Source of the DNA: Clostridium sp. CAG:914
GTDB lineage: Bacteria; Bacillota_I; Bacilli_A; RF39; UBA660
Reading direction: 5' to 3'
Length of the DNA stretch: 64,000 nt
NCBI GenBank assembly: GCA_000437895.1
Contig: FR902162.1
Span: forward strand, 26,024-90,023
Part shown: positions 10,401 to 18,010 of the stretch, one piece after another
Layout: every line of letters starts with the position of its first letter
Numbering within the stretch: the stretch's first letter is position 1
Position numbers and translations under genes: made by a program
The notes under the pieces: model-generated
Databases searched by the model: none
What the model saw: only the letters and a program-made list of their open reading frames with translations
Told to the model about the DNA's origin: nothing

Positions 10401-10541
10401 CTTAACTAAATAATCCTGTTGCGGAAGATTATTATTTTCATAATCATTTATAAATTTTTCAAGTCCTTTTTTTCTCTCGTATAATTCTTCTGGTGTTAAA
10501 TTTTCAAGTTCTTTTCTATATCCCTCTGGGCTTATCATCAT
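7413..10541 (-). CDS. Cargo gene 4: 1042-aa coiled-coil protein with an N-terminal Cys cluster, unknown function
   Basis: Not recognised. The first 85 residues look helical (TPEELYERKKGLEKFI). A Cys cluster follows near residues 87-116 (CADCKNYLGD, then NCKIYG and KKTCPE), suggesting a small metal site. Residues 125-250 form a Lys/Glu-rich coiled coil. The rest is a long mixed helical region, with repeated phrases such as NLIDKIDNKLKEIN and LTDIIDEKLQEFDD. The C-terminal 150 residues are more globular (FYEFVPYKQIGPIMLN). No signal peptide or membrane helix is seen, so it is probably cytoplasmic. It is last in the leftward operon, 17 bp after the phosphoesterase, with AAGGAG ahead of the start. 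It could be a scaffold or sensor, but that is speculation. Confidence 0.8.
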   Translation of the reverse strand: MMISPEGYRKELENLTPEELYERKKGLEKFINDYENNNLPQQDYLVKPSPQTRYGLYKEYLNEVIDEIGMRRHQSEWNGVKVSKSQCADCKNYLGDINCKIYGEIASDILGNKKTCPERKDSIVEDENSFEFLNKKIEKLTKELAEAYRNNDQEQITKLQDKIKEATDKQLKKDVDKLVKEDIKKEKEYIKQNLDKEKIKEQQKVIDEINKRIVAYLVENWTMSTPEFKALKKELRVAISRMECYKNAIYDKKEIERFYNEGILLEEEILGKASYINRENLLNKLGYLYNYKEKRNNYLTEKDFILDELKTIKNELMSNYGIEIPYTPCVRAQHCINEFIYYLERNQANDCLMDIYEVIESDKNTIYNDHFNKDYKYSTYIGNEEKSIILNMVNRLEAHLNKSNNQYSTEKLFEKAKSDFNIFLENEYGNNKSLSLPLPVSHNKLKSLILLSAVEENAKIYNCGYVLIDTITGNIEYELQPEHLLSNDPKLNLLNFIPKKEILINSKEEYDNLYNKYFNLLDDLILMYNSKKEYISRTDKIEEFLNIYKNIVSEAEQVEYSLNNEFLSWCLISVPKQEIKKLNFEKSTAIIRETYLDENGHERDRERTIEVPNFSNNNLIDKIDNKLKEINPNYEVPAPLDMDNYNKDEKHNVNELIEKIDEKIEKINNEIAIEISNEIKKLPDNSEFNFQQFMINYDITDKEKFSISNLIIDYCKNNNIVIVEKMRDADLGLPWNIPRIKKDNKNNKELTDIIDEKLQEFDDNTANNLRKYLLEITEAIINLPNDVETTISQIINYKPEINFVDPLTQGIIYNKVNEICKEIKINIQSTYDKFGGLAFHYTFIKMKENEIYVKPKSQQVDVVDNISTINTNKTTDDNTPEIYFYEFVPYKQIGPIMLNIGDNKDYTSESAPYLANTRKNFVMCRPIGLDNPYVLKRKLEDHKIYIKYNNNEIKITCYFQKFIEDLKVICDDLVINESYSDNKKHFYAYSEKLGITFSGIEEFNQLLIHYLCFYGKDTFIKELNTYKDLTINNEKNNQEEQN

Positions 10542-10558
10542 ATTTATCTTACTCCTTT

Positions 10559-11290
10559 TTAATTTAATTCTATATATTCATACATATAAATACTTATTTC
10601 TTTTGTACCATTTAAAAGTTCTTTTTTATATGGATTATGAATGTGTCCGTGTATATGATACGGTATTTTATTTTTAAATAAATAATATGTAATACCAAAT
10701 AATCCCTGATGTGCTGGATTTTCAGTCATATTATTATCAAAACTATTGTCATGACTTACTAATATATCTACATTTGGTTTATCATTTAAAAATAATATAC
10801 TTTCTCTTTGAGTAAAGGACGGGAAATTAGACGGCTTATATTTAAAACTTCCTTGTATCCCTAAAATTGTTGTACCATTAATATTAATAATTTTACCATT
10901 AAGATTATTAATATTAAATTCTTCTAAATAATTATAATCGTGATTTCCTAACAATCCATAAATCTTATTATTATCAATATATTTTAAAATTATAGAAATA
11001 TCGTTTGAATGATGATCTCCTAATAATAAACATACATCATATTCTTTATGTTGTTCTATAAAATTTTTAAAATCATTTTCATTTAAACAATTATGGGTAT
11101 CACTTATAACAATCATTTTGATTTTTTTATTGTATGTATTTGAATTACCATACATTTTTAATAACTTTGTTTCTTGATTCATATATCTTTTTTCAAAAGA
11201 GTATAAGTTTTCTTTATTTTCTTTAATAATTGAATCAAAATAATTTTCAGTTGATTCTTTCCTTACCTTAAACAAATCAAATAATTTCAT
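10559..11290 (-). CDS. Cargo gene 3: calcineurin-like metallophosphoesterase
   Basis: All metal-binding motifs of the calcineurin-like phosphoesterase fold are present in order: ISDTHN, LLGDHHSND, LLGNHDYN, LVSHDNS and HIHGHIHNP. The dimetal site therefore looks intact, and hydrolysis of a phosphomonoester, phosphodiester or nucleic-acid substrate is expected; the substrate cannot be read from sequence. The first 60 residues are an extra helical segment before the catalytic core. ATG 11290 is chosen because AAAGGTG precedes it at normal spacing; the in-frame GTG at 11299 lies inside that site. It is 11 bp downstream of the 855-aa gene and 17 bp before the 1042-aa gene, so the three are one transcription unit. 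Confidence 0.9.
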   Translation of the reverse strand: MKLFDLFKVRKESTENYFDSIIKENKENLYSFEKRYMNQETKLLKMYGNSNTYNKKIKMIVISDTHNCLNENDFKNFIEQHKEYDVCLLLGDHHSNDISIILKYIDNNKIYGLLGNHDYNYLEEFNINNLNGKIININGTTILGIQGSFKYKPSNFPSFTQRESILFLNDKPNVDILVSHDNSFDNNMTENPAHQGLFGITYYLFKNKIPYHIHGHIHNPYKKELLNGTKEISIYMYEYIELN

Positions 11291-11301
11291 ACTAAACACC
11301 T

Positions 11302-13869
11302 TTACCTAGAAATACCTGTTTTTTTATCAACCTCAAATTCTTCTGGTGTTTCAGTAATAATTGGTTGTGGGGTTGATAATCCAACTTCTATTTTCTTTTG
11401 TTCTAGTGTTTGCCTCATTTGCTGTTCTTTTTGTTTATCTATTTGCATTTCAGCTATTTTTTGTTCTACCATTTTTAACTTTTCTTCTAATTCTTTTTGC
11501 ATAAAAGGATCTGTTAATTTTTCAGCATTTGGTACGATTGCTTCTAATCTTTTTTTATAATCTTCTAATGACATACCATTTAGACCAAAACTTGATAAGA
11601 AGTTATCAGTAATTTGTTTAATATATTTTTCTTCATATTCCATACTATCTTTTGTTGCGCTAACTTCGTGTTCTAATCTCTCAATTTGCATTTTTAAATC
11701 TGATATATTATTTGTATTTTCATTAATTCTTTTATTAGCAAACATTTTACCAAAAAATCCTTTTTTATCTAATTCTGCTTTTTCTCTTAACAATTCATCT
11801 TGACGTTGACGTAGTGAAATTAATTCTTGTTCGTTTGAAGAAATAGAATTTTTATAATTTTCTATTTTAGCTGCACTTTCTTTTTGATTTTGTTCTAACC
11901 ATTCTATACTAGAAGCTCCGTCATAAATTTTTCTATTATCTGACAAATTTTGAATTTCTGTCATTAACTGTTGTTGTAATGCTACTAATTCATCATATTT
12001 AGTTATATCTTTATCAAGAGAAGATATATCAATAAATGAATGGCTAGTTGATTTTAATTGTTCTAATTCTGGGGTAGTTTGTTTATAAGTAGCAAATGCA
12101 ATATTTACAGAATTTGTTTCATAAGCATTAAATTTAACTTCAATAACTCGTTTGGCGTGTTCTAATCTTCTTTGCATAGGATCACGTGATAAATCTACTT
12201 GCTTTAACATTTCTTGTTTTGTTTGTTCCAATTCCTGTTTAGATTTATAACCTGATATTATAGTGATTTTTTCACCATTAAATTCTATTGTTTCAGTATT
12301 AAATGGTGTGAAATCGCCAATTATTTCTTTTGATACTACATTACTTTGATATATCCAATTATCCGCAGACAATCCAATGCTATTTGTATTTTCAATTAAT
12401 TTATTTAAAGCTTTCATTCTTCTGATAATTTCATTACTTTGTTCTATTATAGAGTTTCTAATTACTTCATTATCGCAAGTAGATAATGCTTGGTTAAAAT
12501 TATTTAAAGCTTCTTTTAAATCAGACATTTCATTAATATAAGTATTATAATTTTCAGCTTTATTTTTTCTTGTTTGTTTTGCTTCTTCAAATAATTTAAA
12601 CAAATTTTCCAGACTAACATTATTTTCTTTCTTTTGGGTTAAAAATATATCTATTATTACATCTTGATATAATTTTAAATCGGCTTCTGTAAAATCTTGT
12701 GCTGTTGCTAAATCGTGACCTTTACTTTTATAGTATTGTTTTAAAAAATTTTCTGCGAATAACTTTTGTTCTTTAACACTTAAAGCTTCTTCATCAATTA
12801 AATATGTTCCTTTATTTCCTTTTGCTCTATAAAGTGAAATATCAATATCTATTAATGGTAATCCTGATTGTTCTGCTAATTTTTTTGCTGATTGATAATC
12901 ATAACTTAATTCTTTTTCCCCGAATGTTATACAATAAATTCCAACAGGTTTTAATCCAGTAGTAGAATCAAGTAAAACTTCATTATAAATATTTGCATTA
13001 TCATTATTTAATCTTTTTCCGTTTTCTTGAACGCTCAAATTTGCCGAATAACTTTCCATTGCTTGTGGCGTTATTAGCATTGAATTATTATGATTTTGAT
13101 AATAATTACCTTCTTTTTGAGTTTCATAACTATATAAATCTTTATATCCAGATGTTATAATTCTTGAATCATTAGGATATATAAATCCGTACTTATGAGA
13201 TCCATAAACACCCATTTCTTTATCAGTAATTAAAGATGCTGATATTCTACCACTTCTAGCAAAGTGTTCGTTTATATTGGTTGTTTCCATATCTGTTTTT
13301 GATACATTATGCACTATAAACATAAATGGCTCTCCCGGTTTAAAACTTTCAGGGTTAGTTATAGATGAAGTCCAAATTTTATCACTTATAGGACGTAGTT
13401 TTGTTTCTATATCAATTAAGATTTCATCTGTTAATGTTTTGTTTTTTATATGATTTGAAATTTGATAATAACTTCTATATAAATTATAAAGTTCATCATT
13501 TGATAAATTCTTTCTTATTTCTGGATTTTCAAAAAGTTGTTCTATTGCTTCACAAACAGTTTTACTTCTTAAAGATACATCAGCTTCGTAATATTCAGTA
13601 TCCTGTTTTATACTATTAAAATCTGGTTTCCACAAATTATTTATTTTATCAATAGAACGTGTAGTAGTTAAGGTTGCTTCCATACTTTCTTTTAGTAATT
13701 CACTTAAATTCGCATATTTAGTTTCATCATTCCACCACATATGATTTTTAATTGCTAAATATCTATCAATAAATTCATTTGAAGCGCTACTAGATCCGTA
13801 ATTATTTCTTAATATATAAAAGTTAAAACTAGATTCAAATTGATTTACAAGATTTTGTAGTTCTTGCAT
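11302..13869 (-). CDS. Cargo gene 2: 855-aa protein with an ART-like N-terminal pattern and long C-terminal coiled coil
   Basis: No family is recognised with certainty. Between residues about 180 and 345 the order FMFIVHNV, then GRISASLITD, then YNEVLLDSTTGLKPVGIYCI parallels the strand-1 His/Arg, the S-x-S strand and the E-V-L-L-x-x-G strand of ADP-ribosyltransferase folds, in which EVLLP.GT..KV is a common sequence. That assignment is inference. Residues 400-545 are helical. Residues about 620-835 are a long coiled coil containing KKGFFGKMFANKRINE. There is no signal peptide. The start ATG follows AAGGTGGTGTTAT. With the frameshift in the preceding gene repaired, the intergenic gap is only 11 bp. 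Confidence 0.8.
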   Translation of the reverse strand: MQELQNLVNQFESSFNFYILRNNYGSSSASNEFIDRYLAIKNHMWWNDETKYANLSELLKESMEATLTTTRSIDKINNLWKPDFNSIKQDTEYYEADVSLRSKTVCEAIEQLFENPEIRKNLSNDELYNLYRSYYQISNHIKNKTLTDEILIDIETKLRPISDKIWTSSITNPESFKPGEPFMFIVHNVSKTDMETTNINEHFARSGRISASLITDKEMGVYGSHKYGFIYPNDSRIITSGYKDLYSYETQKEGNYYQNHNNSMLITPQAMESYSANLSVQENGKRLNNDNANIYNEVLLDSTTGLKPVGIYCITFGEKELSYDYQSAKKLAEQSGLPLIDIDISLYRAKGNKGTYLIDEEALSVKEQKLFAENFLKQYYKSKGHDLATAQDFTEADLKLYQDVIIDIFLTQKKENNVSLENLFKLFEEAKQTRKNKAENYNTYINEMSDLKEALNNFNQALSTCDNEVIRNSIIEQSNEIIRRMKALNKLIENTNSIGLSADNWIYQSNVVSKEIIGDFTPFNTETIEFNGEKITIISGYKSKQELEQTKQEMLKQVDLSRDPMQRRLEHAKRVIEVKFNAYETNSVNIAFATYKQTTPELEQLKSTSHSFIDISSLDKDITKYDELVALQQQLMTEIQNLSDNRKIYDGASSIEWLEQNQKESAAKIENYKNSISSNEQELISLRQRQDELLREKAELDKKGFFGKMFANKRINENTNNISDLKMQIERLEHEVSATKDSMEYEEKYIKQITDNFLSSFGLNGMSLEDYKKRLEAIVPNAEKLTDPFMQKELEEKLKMVEQKIAEMQIDKQKEQQMRQTLEQKKIEVGLSTPQPIITETPEEFEVDKKTGISR

Positions 13870-13880
13870 ATAACACCACC

Positions 13881-14731
13881 TTATTTTTCAATAACTTTTC
13901 CGTCTAAATTACATATATAACAATTTGGGAAATGATTTATAAACTTTTAATTTTTTCTTTATCATTTTCATACTTTCTTCCAACAAGAATACCTGTAATT
14001 AAACATTCTGGTATTCCAAAGATAATAGCACTTTCTCTATTGGTAGTGAAGTGATCCCTTTTTCCGTAAATAAATTTTTTTCTAAACCATTTTGCAATAA
14101 ATGATTTTAAAACTTTTTTATTAAAATCTAAATTAAAAATATCATTACTTATTAATTGTTGTATATCATTATTAGTTCTATCAAATTCCATAATAAAAGA
14201 AATTTGAATTCTATCGCTTGCTAGACTTGGCATAAATCTTATTTCTTTTGTCTGTTCCATACTCCAATTCCAGCAATCTGTTAAATTGTTTACATAATTA
14301 TCTATATTTTTATAAGAAATTAATTCTGTACTTGAACTTTTTTCTTTTAAACTATATTTCTTAATAGTTGCTCCGCTATATAAATTAATATAATCTTTTA
14401 ACAAATATTTTTCCTGTAAATTCCATACAGGTATTGTTAAAGACGTTTTTTGATTTCTATTATAAGTTTTAGTTATATCTGGCGAAAGAAAACCATTTTG
14501 TGCTATAAAAGATAATCTTTCATCAGTTAATTCTAATAAAGCACCTTCACCACGCATAAACGTACCTTTTTCTAAAATTACATCATCACCAATTTTATAA
14601 TTATGTTTTTTAGGCTTATAGTTTTCTTTTATTAAATAATAATTTTCCATTTGATTTTTAAATAAATTAAAACTTTCTTTTTTATATCTAAAAATACTTT
14701 TTAGTCTTTTTTCAAAAAACAACTTATCCAT
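13881..14731 (-). CDS. Cargo gene 1: small unknown protein, C-terminus frameshifted in a poly-A run
   Basis: As read, the frame runs 14731-13937 (264 aa) and stops after KEKIKSL. Adding one A to the A4 run (plus-strand T4 at 13945-13948) continues the frame as KKFINHFPNCYICNLDGKVI and ends at 13881. That puts the stop 11 bp from the next gene, matching the tight spacing of the rest of the operon. The N-terminal half has GTFMRGEGALLELTDERLSF and an LSPDIT strand; the C-terminal half has ESAIIFGIPECLITGILVGR. The layout is compatible with a small transferase-like fold, but no family is assigned. ATG 14731 has an upstream GAGGT. It is the first gene of the cargo operon. Confidence 0.7.
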
Positions 14732-14960
14732 ATTTACCTCTATCTTTCATAAATAATTATATCATAAAAATTGTATTTATTGTTGTATTTTAAAAAACTT
14801 GTCTACACAACACCAACTTTTATTTAATAAAAAATTATTCATCTCTGTCAATAGGATATTGTTTGGCAAAGTATCTATTTTATAATTTCTTTATTTTATA
14901 AGGACTTAGAGCTATTTGATACAACATTTTTACCAACTTTTATGCAACATTTATTACTTA

Positions 14961-14988
14961 TTGACTATTGTCATTCTTGTGATACAAT
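14961..14988 (+). promoter_or_regulatory. Sigma-70-type promoter for a short element RNA
   Basis: TTGACT (14961-14966) and TACAAT (14983-14988) are separated by 16 bp. Transcription would begin near 14995 and meet a strong terminator about 70 nt later. Confidence 0.6.
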
Positions 14989-14994
14989 ATTGTA

Positions 14995-15066
14995 GAATAT
15001 GAAATAATTGTACATTTAGATGTATATTAGAGGCATTAATCTCACAAGTGAAATTAATGCCTTTTT
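14995..15066 (+). ncRNA. Candidate 72-nt small RNA of the element
   Basis: The stretch runs from the predicted start of the promoter at 14961-14988 to the T run after the terminator at 15031-15066. It contains no start codon with a ribosome-binding site; an internal TACAT/ATGTA pair precedes the terminator stem. It lies in the divergent control region upstream of the cargo operon. Existence is inferred only from signal geometry. Confidence 0.4.
15031..15066 (+). terminator. Strong intrinsic terminator
   Basis: AGGCATTAAT (15031-15040) pairs perfectly with ATTAATGCCT (15053-15062) around a 12-nt loop and is followed by a T run. Confidence 0.8.
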
Positions 15067-15179
15067 CATATTTAAAAGCACCCCCTTTAATTAAATATTA
15101 AGAACTTGGTACTAATTCTTAATAAAATTTTTGTGTTATTTGTACCAAAAACATTAACATAACAAATTTAAAAATGTGC

Positions 15180-15288
15180 ACAATTGTATAACACCTCTTA
15201 TAAAATAAGGCTTTGAAAGTATACAATTGTATAACAAATATTAAAAGTGTAAACGCTTGCTAATTTTATAAATGCTTATAAAATAAGG
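15180..15288. repeat. Iteron-like direct repeats with a palindromic operator
   Basis: ACAATTGTATAACA occurs at 15180-15193 and 15223-15236; the second copy sits in the perfect palindrome TATACAATTGTATA. CTTATAAAATAAGG occurs at 15197-15210 and 15275-15288. The repeats alternate just upstream of the ribbon-helix-helix gene and are plausible operators for it, or iterons. Confidence 0.7.
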
Positions 15289-15417
15289 AAAAACTCACCG
15301 TTGGTGAGTTGTTTGTAAACAGTTTTATCCTGCTTTATCCAAATCATTGTTGGAATTTTGTATTTAAAAATTAATGTGTATAATTTGGAACCAATTTTTC
15401 AGAAAGGAGATTAAAAA

Positions 15418-15585
15418 ATGGGATTAAATAAAAATAATCAAATTAAATTTAGAATTGATGACCATACAAAAATGGCACTTGAAAGATTATTAAAGAATAA
15501 AAAAATTACATTACAATCTATACTTGAAACTTTATTAATAGAATATATTGTAAAAAATATTGATTCAGTTATAGGTAAAGAATAA
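15418..15585 (+). CDS. Ribbon-helix-helix (Arc/CopG-like) small DNA-binding protein
   Basis: A 55-residue protein, MGLNKNNQIKFRIDDHTKMA..., starting after a very good Shine-Dalgarno (AAAGGAGATTAAAAAATG). The short N-terminal strand (QIKFRID) followed by two helices (HTKMALERLLKNKK and TLQSILETLLIEYIV) is the RHH pattern. Such proteins repress their own promoters on plasmids and integrative elements or assist relaxases. The palindromic repeats at 15180-15236 just upstream are candidate operators. A terminator follows at 15655. Confidence 0.75.
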   Translation: MGLNKNNQIKFRIDDHTKMALERLLKNKKITLQSILETLLIEYIVKNIDSVIGKE

Positions 15586-15654
15586 TTCAAAAAATCAAAT
15601 ATCAAAAGGACTATGGTATAGTATCAAATCAATTTTTATCGCATAGATTAGATT

Positions 15655-15684
15655 AGAACTATCATTATCATAGTTCTTTTTTTA
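15655..15684 (+). terminator. Terminator after the RHH gene
   Basis: AGAACTAT (15655-15662) pairs with ATAGTTCT (15670-15677) around a 7-nt loop, followed by T residues. Confidence 0.75.
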
Positions 15685-15702
15685 CTTTAAGGGGGTAAAA
15701 AA

Positions 15703-15872
15703 ATGAAGAATAAAAAGGAAAAGAAAAAACTAATTTTAATTATAGTGAAGAATTTATAACATCAACACCTAATCCTACGGAAGAACAATTAAAAGCTATT
15801 TTTAATAAGAAGTATTTTAATTATATAAAAAGAATTGAAAAACGTATACTTGGGGGCTGTAATTTTGGTTAA
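15703..15872 (+). pseudogene. Small protein preceding the recombinase, frameshifted in an A run
   Basis: ATG 15703 has a GGGGGT ribosome-binding site but its frame stops after 18 codons. Reading one extra A in the A6 run (15724-15729) gives a continuous 56-residue product: MKNKKEKKKTNFNYSEEFIT, then STPNPTEEQLKAIFNKKYFN, and on to GGCNFG. The SEEFI...PTEEQL phrase is the kind seen in small conserved proteins beside recombinases of clostridial elements; that comparison is from memory. A G AAA AAA C slip site would also permit -1 translational frameshifting, so it may be a sequencing error, a pseudogene or programmed. Confidence 0.55.
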
Positions 15873-15932
15873 AGCGCGTTATAATTTTTTTGAGCTTGGA
15901 TTTATGATTAAAAATAAGGAGATGTTATTTTT

Positions 15933-18002
15933 ATGAGTAAATTACAAAGTATAAAAAATAGTGTTATTAAAACATTAATAAGGGTGGTGTTATATTTAAG
16001 ATTATCAGATGAAGATCGTGATAAATTAACAAAAGAACAAATATCAAAAAGTATCAAAAATCAAGAATTGATGTTAAGGGAATATTCAGAAAACGAAGGC
16101 TGGCAAATTGTAGGTGTTTATAATGATGAAGATTGGTCTGGTGCTGATAGCTCACGTCCAAACTTTAATAAAATGATTGCTGAGTGTGAAGCTGGAAATG
16201 TTGATATAGTTTTATGTAAAACACAAGCAAGATTCGCAAGAGATTCTGAACTTATAGAAAAATACATACATAACTTATTTCACGAATGGAATGTTAGATT
16301 TCTTACAACAGTTGATAGAATTGACAATACTAAAAGAGAAACTAAAAAAACAAGTCAAATATTAGGTTTAACAGATGAATGGTATTTAGAAGATACTTCA
16401 CTTAATATTCGTGAAACATTTAAGTCAAAAAGAAAAGCTGGCGAGTGCACGGCAAGTTTTTCAAAACATGGATACATTAAAGATCCAGAAAATAATAATC
16501 ACTTAATACCCGATCCAGTAGCTGCAGAAGTTGTAAAAAGAATTTTTGATGATTATTACAAAGGCGACGGTTTAGAAAAGATTGCTAATAACTTAAACAA
16601 AGAAAAAATACCTAGTCCGTTTGAGTATAAGAAAATGCACGGTAGCAAATTACAAATACCTTTACTAAAAGAATATTTAGACTACGACTATATAGAAAAA
16701 ACAGGAACTTATATTGTTAGTATTAATCTTACGAATAATGAAACACAGATATTAAATAATCTTATTAGTTTTAACTACTTAACTACTGATAAAAAAGTAT
16801 TTAATAATAAGTGTGAAATTACTTTAAAAAGATATACTCAAAATAAAACTAAAATCTATTATAGCGAAAAAGATAATTTAGATATTAACAAGTTTAATGA
16901 AAGTGATTTTGTATTATTAAATGAAGATGATGATATACCTAAAACTGCTACTTGTATTGCTACTAAAACAGATATACTTGATAGAACACATACAATCGGT
17001 TATCAATTTGAAATTACTTTAAAGGAAAATGTTAGCAAAGAAAAGTTTTACTTTATGATTAAAAAAGCTGTTGATAATATTGATGTTGATTTAGATTTTA
17101 AAATTAATATAAGAAGAAAATTAAAATGGTCTAGTCAAACAATTAAAAGTATATTAAAAGATGAAATTTATATCGGTAATATGGTACAGTTTAAAACAAC
17201 AACAGTAAGCTATAAAAATCACACATTAGTTTATAATGATGAAGAAGATAGAATAAGAAAAAATGATACTCATACAGGACTTGTTGATAAAACTATATTT
17301 TATACAATACAACAAAGATTAGAAGATAAATCACGAAGTTGTGAAAATGGCGAAGTGCATGCTTTTAATAATAAAGTATTTTGTATGAATTGTAATAGAG
17401 TTTTTTGTAAGTGTGGTAAAAAACAAGATTCTGGATATGGTTATTTATGTTGTAAAGATAAGAATGATAAATGGTCTAATTGTGATAATAAAAAATATCT
17501 TCGTGAAGAAGAATTACATAACTTGGTATTAGAAAAGATTAATGTTTTACTTAACAGATTTTATGATGAAGAAAGTCTTAACAATGAAAAAGATGAGACA
17601 ATAGAACAAGATTTATTTAAAGATAAATTAAAGACATTAGAAAAAGAATTAAATAATATTAATAAGGAATTACAAAATAAAAGTTCATATTTCCAAAGAC
17701 TATATGAAGATCGTACTTCTGGGATACTACCAGAAAAAGAATTTTTAATTCTAATGAATAAGTATAAAGATGATACTGCTAAATTAGAAGAAAGAATGAA
17801 GATAATAAAAAAAGACATAGCTACTACTACAACTATGAAAGAAAGTTTAAAATCAAAAAAGAATATCTTTAAGAAGTACAGACATATAGATAAATTAAAT
17901 GTTGAAATTGTTGGCGACTTTATTGATAAAGTTTTAATCGGTCATTACGACGAAGAAACAAATTCAAGAGATATAAAGGTTATATGGAACTTTCAAATTT
18001 AA
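15933..18002 (+). CDS. Large serine recombinase (integrase) of the element
   Basis: The resolvase catalytic domain covers roughly residues 16-165: VVLYLRLSDED, with the nucleophile likely Ser25, then SIKNQELMLREY, DEDWSGADSSRPNF and KTQARFARDSE. The recombinase domain follows (AAEVVKRIFDDYYKGDGLEK..ANNLN...PSP) and is interrupted at about residues 250-390 by an extra segment. A zinc ribbon lies near 484-525 (CMNCNRVFCKCGKK...YLCC) and a coiled coil near 545-640, as in integrases that need directionality control. It has an AAGGAGAT ribosome-binding site and ends 23 bp from attR, the usual place for an integrase gene. It should catalyse attP x attB recombination at the core 7312/18025. Confidence 0.95.
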   Translation: MSKLQSIKNSVIKTLIRVVLYLRLSDEDRDKLTKEQISKSIKNQELMLREYSENEGWQIVGVYNDEDWSGADSSRPNFNKMIAECEAGNVDIVLCKTQARFARDSELIEKYIHNLFHEWNVRFLTTVDRIDNTKRETKKTSQILGLTDEWYLEDTSLNIRETFKSKRKAGECTASFSKHGYIKDPENNNHLIPDPVAAEVVKRIFDDYYKGDGLEKIANNLNKEKIPSPFEYKKMHGSKLQIPLLKEYLDYDYIEKTGTYIVSINLTNNETQILNNLISFNYLTTDKKVFNNKCEITLKRYTQNKTKIYYSEKDNLDINKFNESDFVLLNEDDDIPKTATCIATKTDILDRTHTIGYQFEITLKENVSKEKFYFMIKKAVDNIDVDLDFKINIRRKLKWSSQTIKSILKDEIYIGNMVQFKTTTVSYKNHTLVYNDEEDRIRKNDTHTGLVDKTIFYTIQQRLEDKSRSCENGEVHAFNNKVFCMNCNRVFCKCGKKQDSGYGYLCCKDKNDKWSNCDNKKYLREEELHNLVLEKINVLLNRFYDEESLNNEKDETIEQDLFKDKLKTLEKELNNINKELQNKSSYFQRLYEDRTSGILPEKEFLILMNKYKDDTAKLEERMKIIKKDIATTTTMKESLKSKKNIFKKYRHIDKLNVEIVGDFIDKVLIGHYDEETNSRDIKVIWNFQI

Positions 18003-18010
18003 TATATAAA

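Larger units (their letters stand above)
14732..15417. other. Element control region (686 bp) between cargo operon and recombinase side
   Basis: No protein gene is seen. The region holds a likely leftward -10 (TATAAT, complement of 14757-14762) for the cargo operon, a 12-bp direct repeat ACCAACTTTTAT (14812-14823 and 14932-14943), a rightward promoter and terminator that would make a 72-nt RNA (14961-15066), two kinds of iteron-like repeat (15180-15288) and a short hairpin ACTCACC/GGTGAGT (15293-15311). Dense non-coding signals in an element without a relaxase could be regulatory, replicative or transfer-origin sequences. Confidence 0.55.

Noticed and set aside
7354..17969. Shared ATTCAAG near 7359 and 17962 as the attachment core.
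   Set aside because: It is only 7 bp, would cut off the end of the recombinase gene, and is not flanked by inverted arms. The TGAAACTACT core with 15-bp arms explains both ends far better.
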